Shown one piece after another: positions 35,340-47,462 of a stretch of DNA of 64,000 nt. Made by a program: the position numbers and the translations under genes. The notes beneath the pieces were generated by a model. The model did no database searches and was not told the DNA's origin. It saw only the letters and a list, made by a program, of their open reading frames with translations. Within the stretch, counting starts at the first letter, position 1, and each line of letters starts with the position of its first letter. The stretch is from Rhynchonema sp. JSB1_4 (taxonomy: Eukaryota > Nematoda > Chromadorea > Monhysterida > Xyalidae): positions 16,598 through 80,597 of the forward strand of contig JASAMV010001193.1 in assembly GCA_030248065.1 (NCBI GenBank), read 5' to 3'.

Positions 35340-38300
35340 ATAAAGCACATGTTGAAAACTTGGCTGTTCTATATTCTCATTTTGCCTAATGTTTTGCAGA
35401 TTCAATATGAACTTTCATTTCATGAGAAATATTCCCCAATTCCACTTGTGTTGTCTCGGTACATATTATGTACGGTATCCATCAAGGACGATGGGGTACT
35501 TTATTACAAACCACTGTTATTATTTCCATTATTTTTCCTTGTTATCTGTTCCGATGCGGACCGCTAGAAAGAATTGTTGGTACAATTACATACATTTATT
35601 ATTTTTGCCGCTTCACTCAATCGAAAAAATTTGTTGTTTTTTCAGTTCTTTTCAATTGCCGCAAGCAATTTTCAGTGAGCAAGGCGCACAGCAATTTTCT
35701 AATTTAGAGACCAAGGTAATTTAGAATTTAGAACAACAATAAAAATTTTATTCGTGTTGGGTGTAGTTTACGTACCTGGTTCGAGTTTATTATAAGCAAG
35801 CGATCAAGCGTTAGCATGGTTGGTACATGCACATTACGTATGTATAAGTCCCCACCATGCCTGTTTGCGATTTATGTACTTCAAACAGATATAATAGCTT
35901 TTCAACAAATATTATTTCAGCTCTACTACATTACGTAAGCACAATGAAAAATGAGTGAGAAAAGTATATCCACAAGTTGAAGTACATATTTCCGAATTAC
36001 CTCCAGTGAGGACTTATTCGGGGGGGGGGGCTTATTTGACAGTTTCCAGTAGGTCATAGAGAGTTTCACATGTCATTGAACATCTCACATGGAAACCAAG
36101 TTTTATGTCATTGAACGAAACACGGTATTTGGCGTTAGCGTTCCTCCAATTTGCAATGCATGAAACAAAATATATTGCCAACATAAAACATAAATGTAAA
36201 AGTTCAGATTATTTGTGCCGCGCGCATCAGCACCTCTTCATGTGTATGTACATGTCCAGGTGGCCGCACTGTACAAAAGGTTCTACCTGGCGGGAACAAA
36301 GGATCGATGTCAATTGTTGTTGTGTTTTCTATGTGACACCATTACGATTTACAGTATATGCAAAATGCTGCACTCTGCACTGTGCTAGCGCTAACTGTGT
36401 ATAGGGAATCGATATGAGTATGTACATGCGTACGGTACTGGCGTTCTAGGCAATTACAAATGTCCTTTCGTTACTGTGACATTGTTGCTCCCTGCCAATA
36501 ATGTTATGAAATGCCATACAGTAGCCAGCCACACAGGGCAATAAAAATAGCCATTTTGCTGATAATGGCATTTTCTTGGAGTGAATTGTTTTGGAAGCGC
36601 AATACATGGATCAGTGTCAGCTCCACACAGCAACGCGCTAAAACCGAACTAAGCTGTAAGAAGCATAATGCATGCATACAGTGACAAATAATAAAATACC
36701 AACCAACAGTGTACAGTTGCTCACATTATTCATTTGGCGCCCTTTTTGCCCCTTCTTGCACCAGTGTGCCGACGCCTAGGCGTGAAATTCTTGAACATCG
36801 GGTAAAAATATCATTCTACATAAGCCAGGAACACCTCACCCAACCACAACTGCCCCAAGCATATACACTGTGCACATATGTATGTAGTGGTTCTTATCTC
36901 AATCATAACGCCAGCGCCCCTCAAGTGCCCGCACACGCCATTTGGAGCCGGAAAACCTCGGTATAATTCGATTCTCGCCTGCTCCGTGTTCCATAAACAT
37001 GCGTTTCCTTCGAGACGTACAATGTCGGTCAAAAAAAGCGTTCGCCTTGAAATTTCTGATAGCCCTCAAGGAATAAGTTGCAAAAAAATCTTCAAGCACA
37101 CACGCATACGTAGGGTACATTCAAGGTAAAAAAAACATTGGCACAAACAATGCTGCCATAGGCCTGGCGATGCAGACGTTCGGTACACCAGGTCATCATC
37201 AGTGCAAGTAGCTATGTATATGGCGCAAAACACATCGCTTTTTTTGCCGGTAGGTTTTGGAACGGACGAAATGTTATGAGGCTTTTATGATCGGTGTGGC
37301 TTCGCAACAATAAAATTTTCCGTGGTGCGTCTCTCTTTTTTATCAAAGCCGAGCGGGTGACTGTCTGACATTATGGATAATGGTGTTACTCCACGGAGAG
37401 CACAATAGTCGGCAAAGTGACATGTGATCGAGACCCATATTTATGACTATTACAGTATACGCATACGCTTTTTTGTTTCTGATTTCATGGTCTGGAACAT
37501 TCTGAGAAAACCAAGGGGTTCCGAACATTTTTTAAAAAATTTTGGTACAGATTTTTTGCCAACAGCTGAAGCGCGTACTCTACCTTTACCCCATGAAAAC
37601 TGCACGTTTTTCTGTTGCTTTCAAACACGCACCATTGCTGTTATTGCGTTTATGATATATTGTTCTGTGGAACATATGTATGTATCTTTTTTTTGAAACC
37701 GCATGCCTAGTATAATTTTTTGGAAGCGAACGTTTCAAGCTTGGTCATCTTAAACCCCTATACGGTGCCAGCTGCAAATGTTTGGCTGATTGAGACCTGC
37801 GCCTGCAGCGCATGGAGTTGTAATTCAGCAGACTCCTGGTCCTGCGCATGGTGAAAACAAACAGGCGCAGGCTCGCATGCTCAACAGTGCTGGAACGGTG
37901 AGGCGCAATCCTCCACATGAGACCCCAGGCGCAGTCAGGCTCAGCGGATGCATCGCTACCTTAGTTACTTTTTTTTCAACAAAATGTGTTTTTAGTTGTT
38001 TTCATCGTTGTAACGGTTTTTTGGCTCTATGTGTATGAAAACTGACGCGTTGTGGTTTTGCAAGGATAATCGTTGAAACTGTCACTGCCGGACTTTAGTC
38101 CTATGCGGCGTTTGGTACAAAAGAACTTTATATTTCTAACAAATGTTGCGCAGAGTTGAAATAATGCAACCTATTTGACCCTCTATTTGACTTGCGAACC
38201 AACGATATGCAGCGCAAAAGCCAAAAAAATTATTTAAAAAACAAACGAGTTTCAAACTGCGTAAGTTACACAAAATCAAGTGATGCATACGTGATGCATA

Positions 38301-39990
38301 CGTGATGCATACGCGGAATATGAACGGAGGCTGCCTGGAGGCTCAAACGAGGCGAGCCTGCGTCAGTTTGCATTGTCTGCGCAGGCTCGAGCGGGTATAT
38401 ATGCGCATCCCTGCATTGCAGGCGCAGGCGTCAATCGGCCAAAAAGTTGCAGCTGGTACCGTTGTTGGACATGAAACCCTTGGGTCGCAGATGCCCTAAG
38501 TACATTGATGCACGAAGCTACCCGGACTGAACCATCACACAGTGACAAACAGCTGAAGACGCAGACAAACTGTGAGCCATATCACATCCAACAAGCTCGC
38601 CATATGATTTGTGGCTTATGGTTGTTTGCCTGTGAAAAATTGCCTGAACAACAACACCTCATATCACAAGCATCATGACAGAAACAAATTTGGTGATGGG
38701 ATCGATTTGTACCTGCCTTGCTTTGGCATTTTTACTTTAACGACAAGAGATTTCCTGGCGTCACGAATGTCGACCAACGTTAGAATTGTTCATTTTAGCT
38801 TCGAGAACAGCATTTACGCTGGTCCCAACGGATGACATTACTAAATTTCTTAACGTTGCCAACGCAAGAAATCCACGGGACGTGACCAAGCCTGGGCCGA
38901 TCCGATCGCCAAGTTCGACACATCGCTCCATAATTTATCCCCGCTGGAAGTCAAAATTGCGTTCAGCCGCAGGCCACTGGCTACTATTGTCCCACACTCC
39001 TGTCTGTCCTGCTGACCCAAAACTTTTCGAGTCATTTTCAAACTATGTACGCAGCTTTTTTGTCTCCACTCCATCTATGTACCGCTGATATCTTTTGTCT
39101 GCTTCTTCTTGCATTGCTGTCAATCCATAAACGGAATAGCTGCAATGATGAAATCCTTAAAAGTCTTGCCCAAAATAACTTTTGCCGCTTTGCCCTATGT
39201 GACTGCGTAGTATCTACTTGATGTGCACATGTACCATACATATACGTACATACTACATTAGAGGCATACTGTGTATGCAGTATGCACAAGGTGCCATTTG
39301 ATGCCTCCGTCCGTATGACTTGGGTATGCTGATTCATGGTGCGAAAATTGAGTTAGCGGGCAAAATTGCATGCAAATAGGTGGCATGCTGCCGCCGGGTC
39401 TTGCCCGCCCGCGCACAGGTTTTGGGACCATTTTTGAACGGTCATCTTCAGCTTTGATGTTTCGAATATCTTTTATGTGGTTTTGTTTGCTATAACATTG
39501 CATTAACATCCATCACGCGATGTAGAAAAGCAAATGAAACATTTTGGTGTGCTTGCATGTTGTCCATCGTTAACGCGGAACTGTCGTCAAATTTAAAATA
39601 TTGTTGAGTTAATGCATTGTCCGAGTGTGCCGGGACAGTTTTAGCTCACGCCACGTTAAAAAGTGTACGACTTTTGTAAAATCAGCTTACACATCAGCAT
39701 TTGTGATATTTCTGACTATTTTTGTGCAATGAAACCCCTCAACGGCTATTGAAAAAGCCGCTGGCTTCTATGCATACTTAATGACAAGAGTGATCGTTCG
39801 ATCGCATTAACATCGATGCAGCTTAATCCTAATCTGTCCTGATGTGCAAAATCATGACATTTCTGTACTGATAGAACACTGTTAAGTCCGGTGTCATCAA
39901 GCCTTTGGAACATGTCCTGCTAAAACGCATTAGTGCCAGGTGAAGACATGTTTCAAAATTTCCAATTGGGCATGATAAGCCAAATTATTA
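35340..39990. other. Gene-poor stretch
   Basis: No phase-consistent exon chain is visible. It includes a run of ten G at about 36020, three TGATGCATACG units at 38281-38311, and facing GCGCAGGC-rich words at 37795-37960 and 38330-38440 that look like another degraded foldback. Open frames here lack domain signals. Confidence 0.45.
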
Positions 39991-40228
39991 TGTATAGTCC
40001 AACCACTGGCTCCCTAGAAGCCTTTTTTGGTTCAAATTTTGCTGATCAATTTCCAAACAAAAAACACGTGCAAAACATACGCGTTTCGAAATGTTTCGAA
40101 AACAAAGAAAAAGGATACGTGTATGTTTTGCGCGTGGTTTTTCTCTGAGAATTGATCTGCGGAGGAGCAGATAAATCGGAGCCAGCCAACTTCAAAAAGG
40201 AACCTCATGAGCAGTTGGATGGACTTTA
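39991..40228. repeat. Foldback element, TATAGTCC end type, second copy
   Basis: The left end GTATAGTCCAACCACTGGCTC faces a right end reading CTCATGAGCAGTTGGATGGAC. The inner arms contain CAAAACATACGCG-type words. It is related by its ends to 13215-13562 and 45365-45690. Confidence 0.65.
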
Positions 40229-40541
40229 CGCATTGATACATATCTGATTTTGCTTCACATGCAACTTTGCCAAATGGTCAATTATAAGCTCGCTCTTCTT
40301 ATCAGAAGCCCTCAGTGTGGAATCCGTTTCTCACGTTGGATGGCATTTTCGAAACGGTGTAAAGGTCAGTTGGGTGTTAAGGTCGGTGGAAAGCTCGGTG
40401 TGAGAAAGTTCAGTGTAAGCTCGGCGTAAGCTTGAAACATTGCACGCGCTGAGCAAGCAGCAGACGCGCGTTTCTAAACGGAAGGTCAACTTTGATGGTT
40501 TGCTGTGCAAGCGTAAAGCGTTTGTTTGCAATCTGGTTCAT

Positions 40542-40747
40542 TTAAGCTGGTTGCACAAACGTTTTAAAAGAATATTTTTAAGTTGCCTATTCGCCGCAAG
40601 GCTGTTGAGAACTTGAACATTTATTGACGGCGGTGCCAAAAATTTTCACGTCACCAGCTGATCGCAGCACGAAATCAAAACGGCACCATAAAAGGTTGCG
40701 AAATTCATACATATCGTTTAAAAACGCAGCTTGTGCAACCAGCCTTA
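40542..40747. repeat. MITE-like element with TTAAGCTGGTTGCACAA ends
   Basis: TTAAGCTGGTTGCACAAACG at the left faces CTTGTGCAACCAGCCTTA at the right. Its right TTA overlaps the start of the next element. Confidence 0.7.
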
Positions 40748-42008
40748 GGCCGTCTTCACAATGACACGGTTTCACGGTTTTCCGGTTTTCCGGTTTTACG
40801 GTTTCACGGTTTTCCGGTTTCACGGTTTGCATTGCTGATGTCTTCACAATGACATCCGGTTTTACGGTTTCACGTTTTCACGGTTTCACGGTTTCAAATT
40901 GGTGTCTTCACAATGACACGGTTTTATGGTTTCACGGTTTTACGGTTTCCAACATAATGTGCAGTCGGAATTATGGCCAAGCTCAAATAAAATGCGTTTG
41001 AAATCTGCAGTACTTGACGTCTTTAACAACTTTTACACTGGTCGAAGCTAGCGGCATCAGCAAATCATGAAATACCTTATTTAAACGTCACCAGAGGGTC
41101 AGTGACGTCGTTTAGATGTATTTATGACATCTTTGGTCACAAATTTTTCATTAGTTAGGCAGCGCAGATACAAAATGAGTCATGTTTGGTCACATTTGAT
41201 CTCAAGGTTAACTATTGAGTGACCTTCGAGACCAAATGACTCCCTTTCGGTCACATGCTGTCTGGGAACATTTGAGAGCTCGGGAAGTGTGACTTGCCAC
41301 TCAGCACTTGCAATTTATGATATGAGCACACAAACATGAACAAACGTTACAAAACGTACGATCTTTGAAAACAAAAACAAACTTAAACTTTAGTGACAGG
41401 CTTGCGTACACAAAATGAAATAAAGATTGGTATAAAAAGAATCATGCGAGAACGACAGTTAACGATCTCGGTTGACGACATGAGTATAACCCAAAAGCTG
41501 AGTCGATCTAATCACCAACTTATACATGCGCAAAGGTGTTTTATCACAGAAATCGAGAAGGTTTTGGAAGGGTATAGGGCTAAATTCTGCAATTCTGGGT
41601 ACTTTTTGGCAGGAAAACTGTGGTTCAAAATTTATTCATTCATTTTTATAGTGAAACCAGATTTTCTTACCACATGACGGAAAACTGTACATCAGATAAC
41701 GTATTATAACATCCAATTCTTATGTTTTGGACCCATCCAGTGTCAAATGCATGCATCTGACGCACCAAAACCGTGATAAAATTAGAACCGGTTCTAATTG
41801 GCTTTTATCCGGTTTCACGGTTTGAAAACAATTAGACCAAACCGTGAAACCGTGAAACCGCGTCATTGTGAAGACACCAACCGTAAAACCGTGAAAACGT
41901 GAAACCGGAAAACCGTGAAACCGTGTCATTGTGAAGACAACAAACGTGAAAACGTGAAACCGTGAAACCGTAAAACCGTGAAACCGTGTCATTGTGAAGA
42001 CCGCCTAA
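40744..42008. repeat. Word-array foldback, TTAGGCCG end type, ACGGTTTC words
   Basis: The ends are TTAGGCCGTCTTCACAATG and CATTGTGAAGACCGCCTAA. Inside each end are clusters of TTCACGGTTT/TTTTCCGG words, punctuated by TCTTCACAATGACA at 40849 and 40905, with the mirror order on the right (41855-42000). The middle (about 40950-41780) is unique sequence with no recognisable gene. Confidence 0.85.
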
Positions 42009-42709
42009 ACAAACAATATTGCAAACAAACGATTTACACTTGCACAGCAGACTGTCAAAGTTGACCTTTCGTTCAGAAACGCGCGTCTGCTGCTTGCTCA
42101 GCGTGCAATGTTTCAAGCTTACGCCGAGCTTAAACTGAACTTTCTCACACTGAGCTTTCCACCGACCTTTACACCCAATTGACCTTTACACATTTTCGAA
42201 AATATCACCCATTAGCGCGTTTGTGATGGCGCTCCGAAGGTCTCGAACATTTAGTGTCTGCGGTGCGACCCAAGAGTTCACCATTTTCGCCCGTTGATCA
42301 AGGCTTCAGTTCTATACATATAATAACAGAAGTTTCCTTACGTCCGCACGCTGAATCGTATACAGATGTCCTGAAAGTGAGTCCTGTATACATACTGTAC
42401 ATAATATGTATGTACGTGTGCTCAGCAGCAACACTGATGCTTTCTCTTTGCAGATTGAATTGCCGAAAAAGAGGAAACAATTACAGGGTGCAAGGGCAGC
42501 ACATCTCTCCAACGCAAATTATGTGCCGATAACGTGAACTTTTTCGGGTTGGGCAGCACTTGTACAGTGTATGTATAAGGCATCAGCAAATTATAGCGGC
42601 GCGATTTTCGCTGAGCCGGTCCCAAAGAGACACGAGACACTTGTGACACTTTCTGCTGCTCACACAAAGCCTACAAATCTGCTCAACTCAAATTGACAGC
42701 TTTTGCATA

Positions 42710-45700
42710 ATGTCAAATGTGCGGTCCGCCCGACACGACTCGCCGGCAAACGATCTGCATAAACTATTGCAAGTGCAAGGACACGGCTACTCACCGCGCG
42801 GGTCACCAAGAGGCAGTCGGCGGGGATCAACGTGCACGCCTGGGTGAGTGCAATGGTCGGGCCTGTTAATTGACTTGATTATTAATTAATTAATGGTTTT
42901 TGTTTGTCTTTACGTTTACATGAGTATGCTGATTCAACACGTTTCACTTGTGTCACGTATGCCACTGTGTATGTCAGTAAAGTTGGTCTCGTTCGACGCG
43001 GGTATTCACTAATATTGTCCGTTTTTTTGGGGTTATCTTTTTTCGTCACGCTTTTTGAATACCGGTTGGCCCAAACACACACCGGCAGTTTCCACATAAA
43101 GCCCCCGTGGTGATGAGTGCTTGTGTAATGGTGCAAAATCGGCCGTTTTTTACATTTTACTCATGGAAAGGTTTCTGAACCTCAGGGGCACGACACCGCT
43201 TGGGTTATCAGTGGACGCTATATACGGCATGCTGTTGTCAAAAATTGTGACTCCTGTCGTAATTATGTATGTGTTTTGCATGCTCACTGAAGCATTAATC
43301 AGTTGTCACCCCAAACATGGCTATCCCGTGGTGTGCGTCCCGGATGGATACTAAGAAAGTATGCGCTCACAACTATTCAACTATTGTAACTTCAACGAAT
43401 TCCCCAGCTGAGCTCAGGTAAACATACAGTCACTACAGAACATTGCCAAAAAACCTGAAACCTGAAACGTATACCATGCGCGGTGCAATGAAGTACAGAG
43501 CTGTGACAAGATACACGTGGCCCCAACACCTTGGCTTGTGTTCGTAAATTGGCAGTTTTCGTCGGCGTAAAAAATTTAAAATGGTCAAAAATTTATCAAG
43601 TTTTCGATCTGAGCCCAGAAATTGAAATGAATCGTGCACTTTGACTAATTATCACCAGCGAACCGACTTCCAATTAAGGCTTGCCTGCCACCACTCCAGT
43701 ACAGACCTGAATGTGCACCCCACCCGCACACAACGGATGTTTGTTTCGTGCCAAACCAAAAAGCGCGTTCCCAAGTGGATTTTGTGACGGCGGGGCACAA
43801 TTGCTTCTCCCCGCAACGATGGCTGATTATTATGAGTGCCCGACATGAGGGACATGGAACCGTTTTGTGTTTATGGACAGCATTTTAGAGTTATGTATGA
43901 ACCAGGCTAGTTCACATTGGCCCCCACTACCCACCAAAAAGAGCACATGACAAGACGAAACGTCCTGTTGTTCTTGTAATGCACAGCGGTGTGTAACGCC
44001 TTCGAAATTACGTGACTTCAGTATTTTGTATTATTTACTGACCCTATGGAGTTAAAAAATCATTGCCTAACGCATTGGTTCAAAAGAACTCCCCAAAGAG
44101 CGGTGTTCTCTGCTCCCAGTGTTCTGCTGAGTATAAATAAACCAAATTTGTTTTCTGAAATCACATTTATTACGGCGGCATTCGCTTGATTCTAACGCAG
44201 AAAGATAAATTTCCCGCGTTTTATGTGTTATTATTGTGAAATGCTTGGTGGCCCTTCCGTTGTTTTGCCGCGGGCAACGAAAACATAATAAGCACCTATA
44301 CGTAATTTAGCAAATGGAATGTTAGTGTCTTGTATTTGAACGTCACGCCCGTTCTGCGAGCTTCAAGAACACCGATTCGTGATTTGATGGAGTCCCTCTT
44401 GCCATGGATCATGGAGTTGTGATAACACAGGAAACGCTGGGAACTAATATTCTAACTGTATACTGAACTGAAAGTGGCACACATATCATCATATGATAAA
44501 ATGCGGCGGTTTTGCTTCTGTGTTCTGTGGTGCTTCGACGCTATAGATTTGCACCTGTTCTTGAGGGCCTCTCAGCTTGCGAGCTTCAACAAGCCAAAGG
44601 TGGTAAAATATACATACAGTGTTGGATGACTGGGCAGCGGAGAACTAACAAAATAATCGTAGGAACACGCGCAGTTCTTGAGCCATTGAAGTTTTCTGCA
44701 TTTTATTCGGGATAAGGAGTGCCGGCTGGCAGAAAATCAGCCTTTTATTCGAATGAGTTTCCTTCTAAACAAGATTTTGGGAGTACTGTACGAATAGTGT
44801 GTAATAAAGTTTGCCGCTTTTTTCAGTGTATGTAAGATATTTTAACATATAGTGTGTAGTTGGTTGCACGATGAGCCACACGACCTCGTTAGGTCGTTAG
44901 GTTGACCAAAGCTGAAAGCTCTTAAGCAGAGTTTAAAAACTTGTTCTTGTTTTTTTCCTGTCTTTTGTGCTGTTCAACTCCTCATACACTTTTGTTCATT
45001 CATCCAATGACCAGAGAGATATTAAAAGAATTCAAGCACATGCTGCTTAGAAAAATGAAGAGAAAAGAAGAAGGTCGAATAGTGAAATGAAAGAGAAACA
45101 CCTGACAATAATGGGTAACTCGCATGGCTCAACCTCGTTGACAGTGACCGCGCGCGAATACGCTCGGGAGCAGGTTAGCACAACAAGGCCCTGGGCTGAA
45201 TCGGAGATCTGTTGACTTTGGCCCTAATCTGAGCCCGAGGTGCTATAAAGGTCATAAATAGCCATTCCTTCAGACGGTTGGAACAAGGGTTCGAACGGGA
45301 TATCCCGGTGCCGTATTCGTAGTCCGGGGGGCAGTTTTTGTACATTTGTACATGACCAAAGTAATATAGTCCGTCCACCAGCTCATGGCACTTTGCGTTG
45401 CTGCTGGCTGATTTGTTCCCTTCTTCCACGTTCTAATGAAAGAGAAATTGAGTGTGACCGATTTTGAAAAAAAACTAAAACAATAATAAAATGGGTCGAA
45501 AAAGATTGAATTCGATCAAATTTAAAATTAAATTAAAATGGATAAAACACGTCGATTTCATAAAAAACAATTTAGGAGCAAAAACTAATTTTCTTCGGAA
45601 ACTCAATTTTTCTTTCATTAGAACGTGGAGGAAGGCAACAAGTCGGCCAGCACCATCACAAAGTGACATGAGCTGATGGACGGACTATACACCTGGCACC

Positions 45701-46431
45701 TGACACCACAACCTAAATTTACAATTGTCTTATGGGGGGCATCCTTACAATTGTTCATCACGTTCAAGTCATAATTTACGCATACTACACGATCCTGTGC
45801 TTTTATGTCAACTTTTATTTCAAAAGATCAATTTCAATATCAATTCCAATCCCGATTCCGTTCTCGAGATATGAATCTCGATCGCGATTCCGTTCGGTCC
45901 CCAGTTCGAAGAACCGTACATTAATTAATCCACTCTCTTCGAGTCATGCCCCATCATAATAAGATGGTCCTAAGGGGCACCAAGGACTTGGGCAAGCACA
46001 CAGGTACTGGCGACAGCCCGGGAACGTCATCGAAGTCGCAGTATGGCAGCAAGTGTAATGGAAGGTCGTGCCATGTTGCCACAACTGCCAACACCCGGCA
46101 AACAGGGCACCGCTGGCAGAAGCCACAGCACGTGCGCGACACGGACTTGGGCGTTTGGGTGAGAACAACTGCTCATTATTAGCGCATGAGTATATGGATT
46201 GTTATTGGGAATTCCTGCGTGGGGATCGGCGGTGCGCAGAGGTTTGATGAGTGATGTTTGCTGTTTTTTGGTTGGACAAAATTTCGGTTGGTTCGAGCGA
46301 GGTTCCATTGAATGCCGTTCTTTTTGTCTCATATATGTACTTCATTTTTTTGCCTTCAAACGAGCTCACATTTTCGGAATTGCAAAAAGATAACGACGAG
46401 GCACGCAAATCACGAGACATTACCATCCGAG
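42710..46431 (+). CDS. Candidate 5' exons of an unrecognised gene
   Basis: Three exons can be joined in phase: 42710-42843, 46017-46158 and, less surely, 46365-46431. The first reads MSNVRSARHDSPANDLHKLL and continues into a Gly/Arg/Ser-rich stretch (RGSPRGSRRGS) before a GTGAGT donor. The second is Ser/Thr/Gln-rich and starts PGTSSKSQYGSK. The third reads ELQKDNDEARKSRD. The first-exon composition and strong donor support coding. The third exon's acceptor (CGAG) is weak. There is no signal peptide and no known domain. Introns of 3 kb or more contrast with the compact left half. Downstream exons may lie at 55.8 kb or beyond, but phases do not settle this. Confidence 0.4.
45365..45690. repeat. 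Foldback element, TATAGTCCG end type, third copy
   Basis: ATAGTCCGTCCACCAGCTCATG faces CATGAGCTGATGGACGGACTATAC, with additional pairing of GGCACTTTG/CAAAGTG and GAACGTGG/CCACGTTC. It lies in the first intron of the candidate gene at 42710. Confidence 0.8.
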
Positions 46432-46585
46432 GTTCGTGCTACACATGTAGAAACGGTGGTACGATTGTTGTTTTTTGTGCACAAGTCCCAGTATGACCGA
46501 GCAGGATTGGTGTTTACAATCGTGCATAGCTTTCGCTCCTATCATGCCTGCCCAATCCAAAAAATGTATACAACGTATACCATAG

Positions 46586-47462
46586 TTAAGGTGCGGTTAT
46601 ACTCGTTCCGCGGAATAAAGGAACGGGTGAAGGAACGATCGTTTCCGCTGACGTGGTTATACTTCGCGCGAAGAACAGCGGAGACGAGTAAGCCACGTCA
46701 CACGGAACGATCTGACGCAATTGACAACTAACGAAAAAACGTTCCGCGGAATAGAAAGAACGAAGTCAAAACATCTTGACTTTCAGGACAGTTCCTTGAG
46801 CTTCAACTGCTTGAAATTGTCACTTAGAGACCTGCTTGGCCTGTCGAAACTTTTACTTTTTGGATACGGCAATGTTAGAATGAAGCATTTTCAAACCTGA
46901 AAACGCTCAAAAGAACGATTTTGGGCTGCCATGGTGTCCAAACATAAGGAATTCATAGCACAGCCCCATCTACACAGGATCTTCTCCATCTTCGTCTGCA
47001 TTTCACACAATTACCGAAAATTGATAATGACAAAATGATATGACGAAATAAAAACGGCAGACATTGTGTGAGAGTGGTCGGGGGGGGGGGAGCCAACCCC
47101 ACAGCCCCCATCCGTCTGGTTCCTGGACCGGTCTAATTCTCTTGTGGTTGCCCAAATTAAACTAGAAATATTTTAAGCAGAACTAATTCGATTAAGACAG
47201 CATCCGTAGCACACTCTTAGCAATCGTTTTTGTCCTCGTTTTTGCTCCCCCCGCCCCCTCGAAACTAAGGGCTGAATGCTGTTTCAACTATTTTTTTCTG
47301 GCATCAGTTTTTGGAGGAACGCGCAGGAACAGCGGAAACGCTGAAGGAATGAAAGAATAGAAGGAATAGAGGAAATTCGTTGCCGCTGTTCTTTCATTCC
47401 GTCACGGAACTGTATTGCGCGGTACAATTTTCGTTCTTCGGAATGAGTATAACCGCGCCTTT
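46586..47462. repeat. Large foldback, TTAAGGTGCGGTTATACTC ends
   Basis: GTGCGGTTATACTCGTTCCG faces GAATGAGTATAACCGCGCC. The inner arms repeat GTTCCGCGGAATA and GAACGATCG-like words on the left and CGTTCTTCGG/ATTCCGTCACGGAAC on the right. The middle is unique, with a poly-G run at about 47080. Confidence 0.8.

Larger units (their letters stand above)
40345..42201. repeat. Composite foldback (outer arms about 185 bp)
   Basis: Left arm 40345-40532 and right arm 42018-42201 are inverted copies (for example CAGCAGACGCGCGTTTCT facing AGAAACGCGCGTCTGCTG). Two further elements lie inside, at 40542-40747 and 40744-42008, so this looks like nested insertion into one original palindrome. Confidence 0.8.

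Noticed and set aside
37790..38500. Pro/Ala/Gln-rich frames as a coding gene
   Set aside because: The sequence is facing GCGCAGGC words in both orientations, and the first frame lacks an ATG start; a degraded foldback explains it better.
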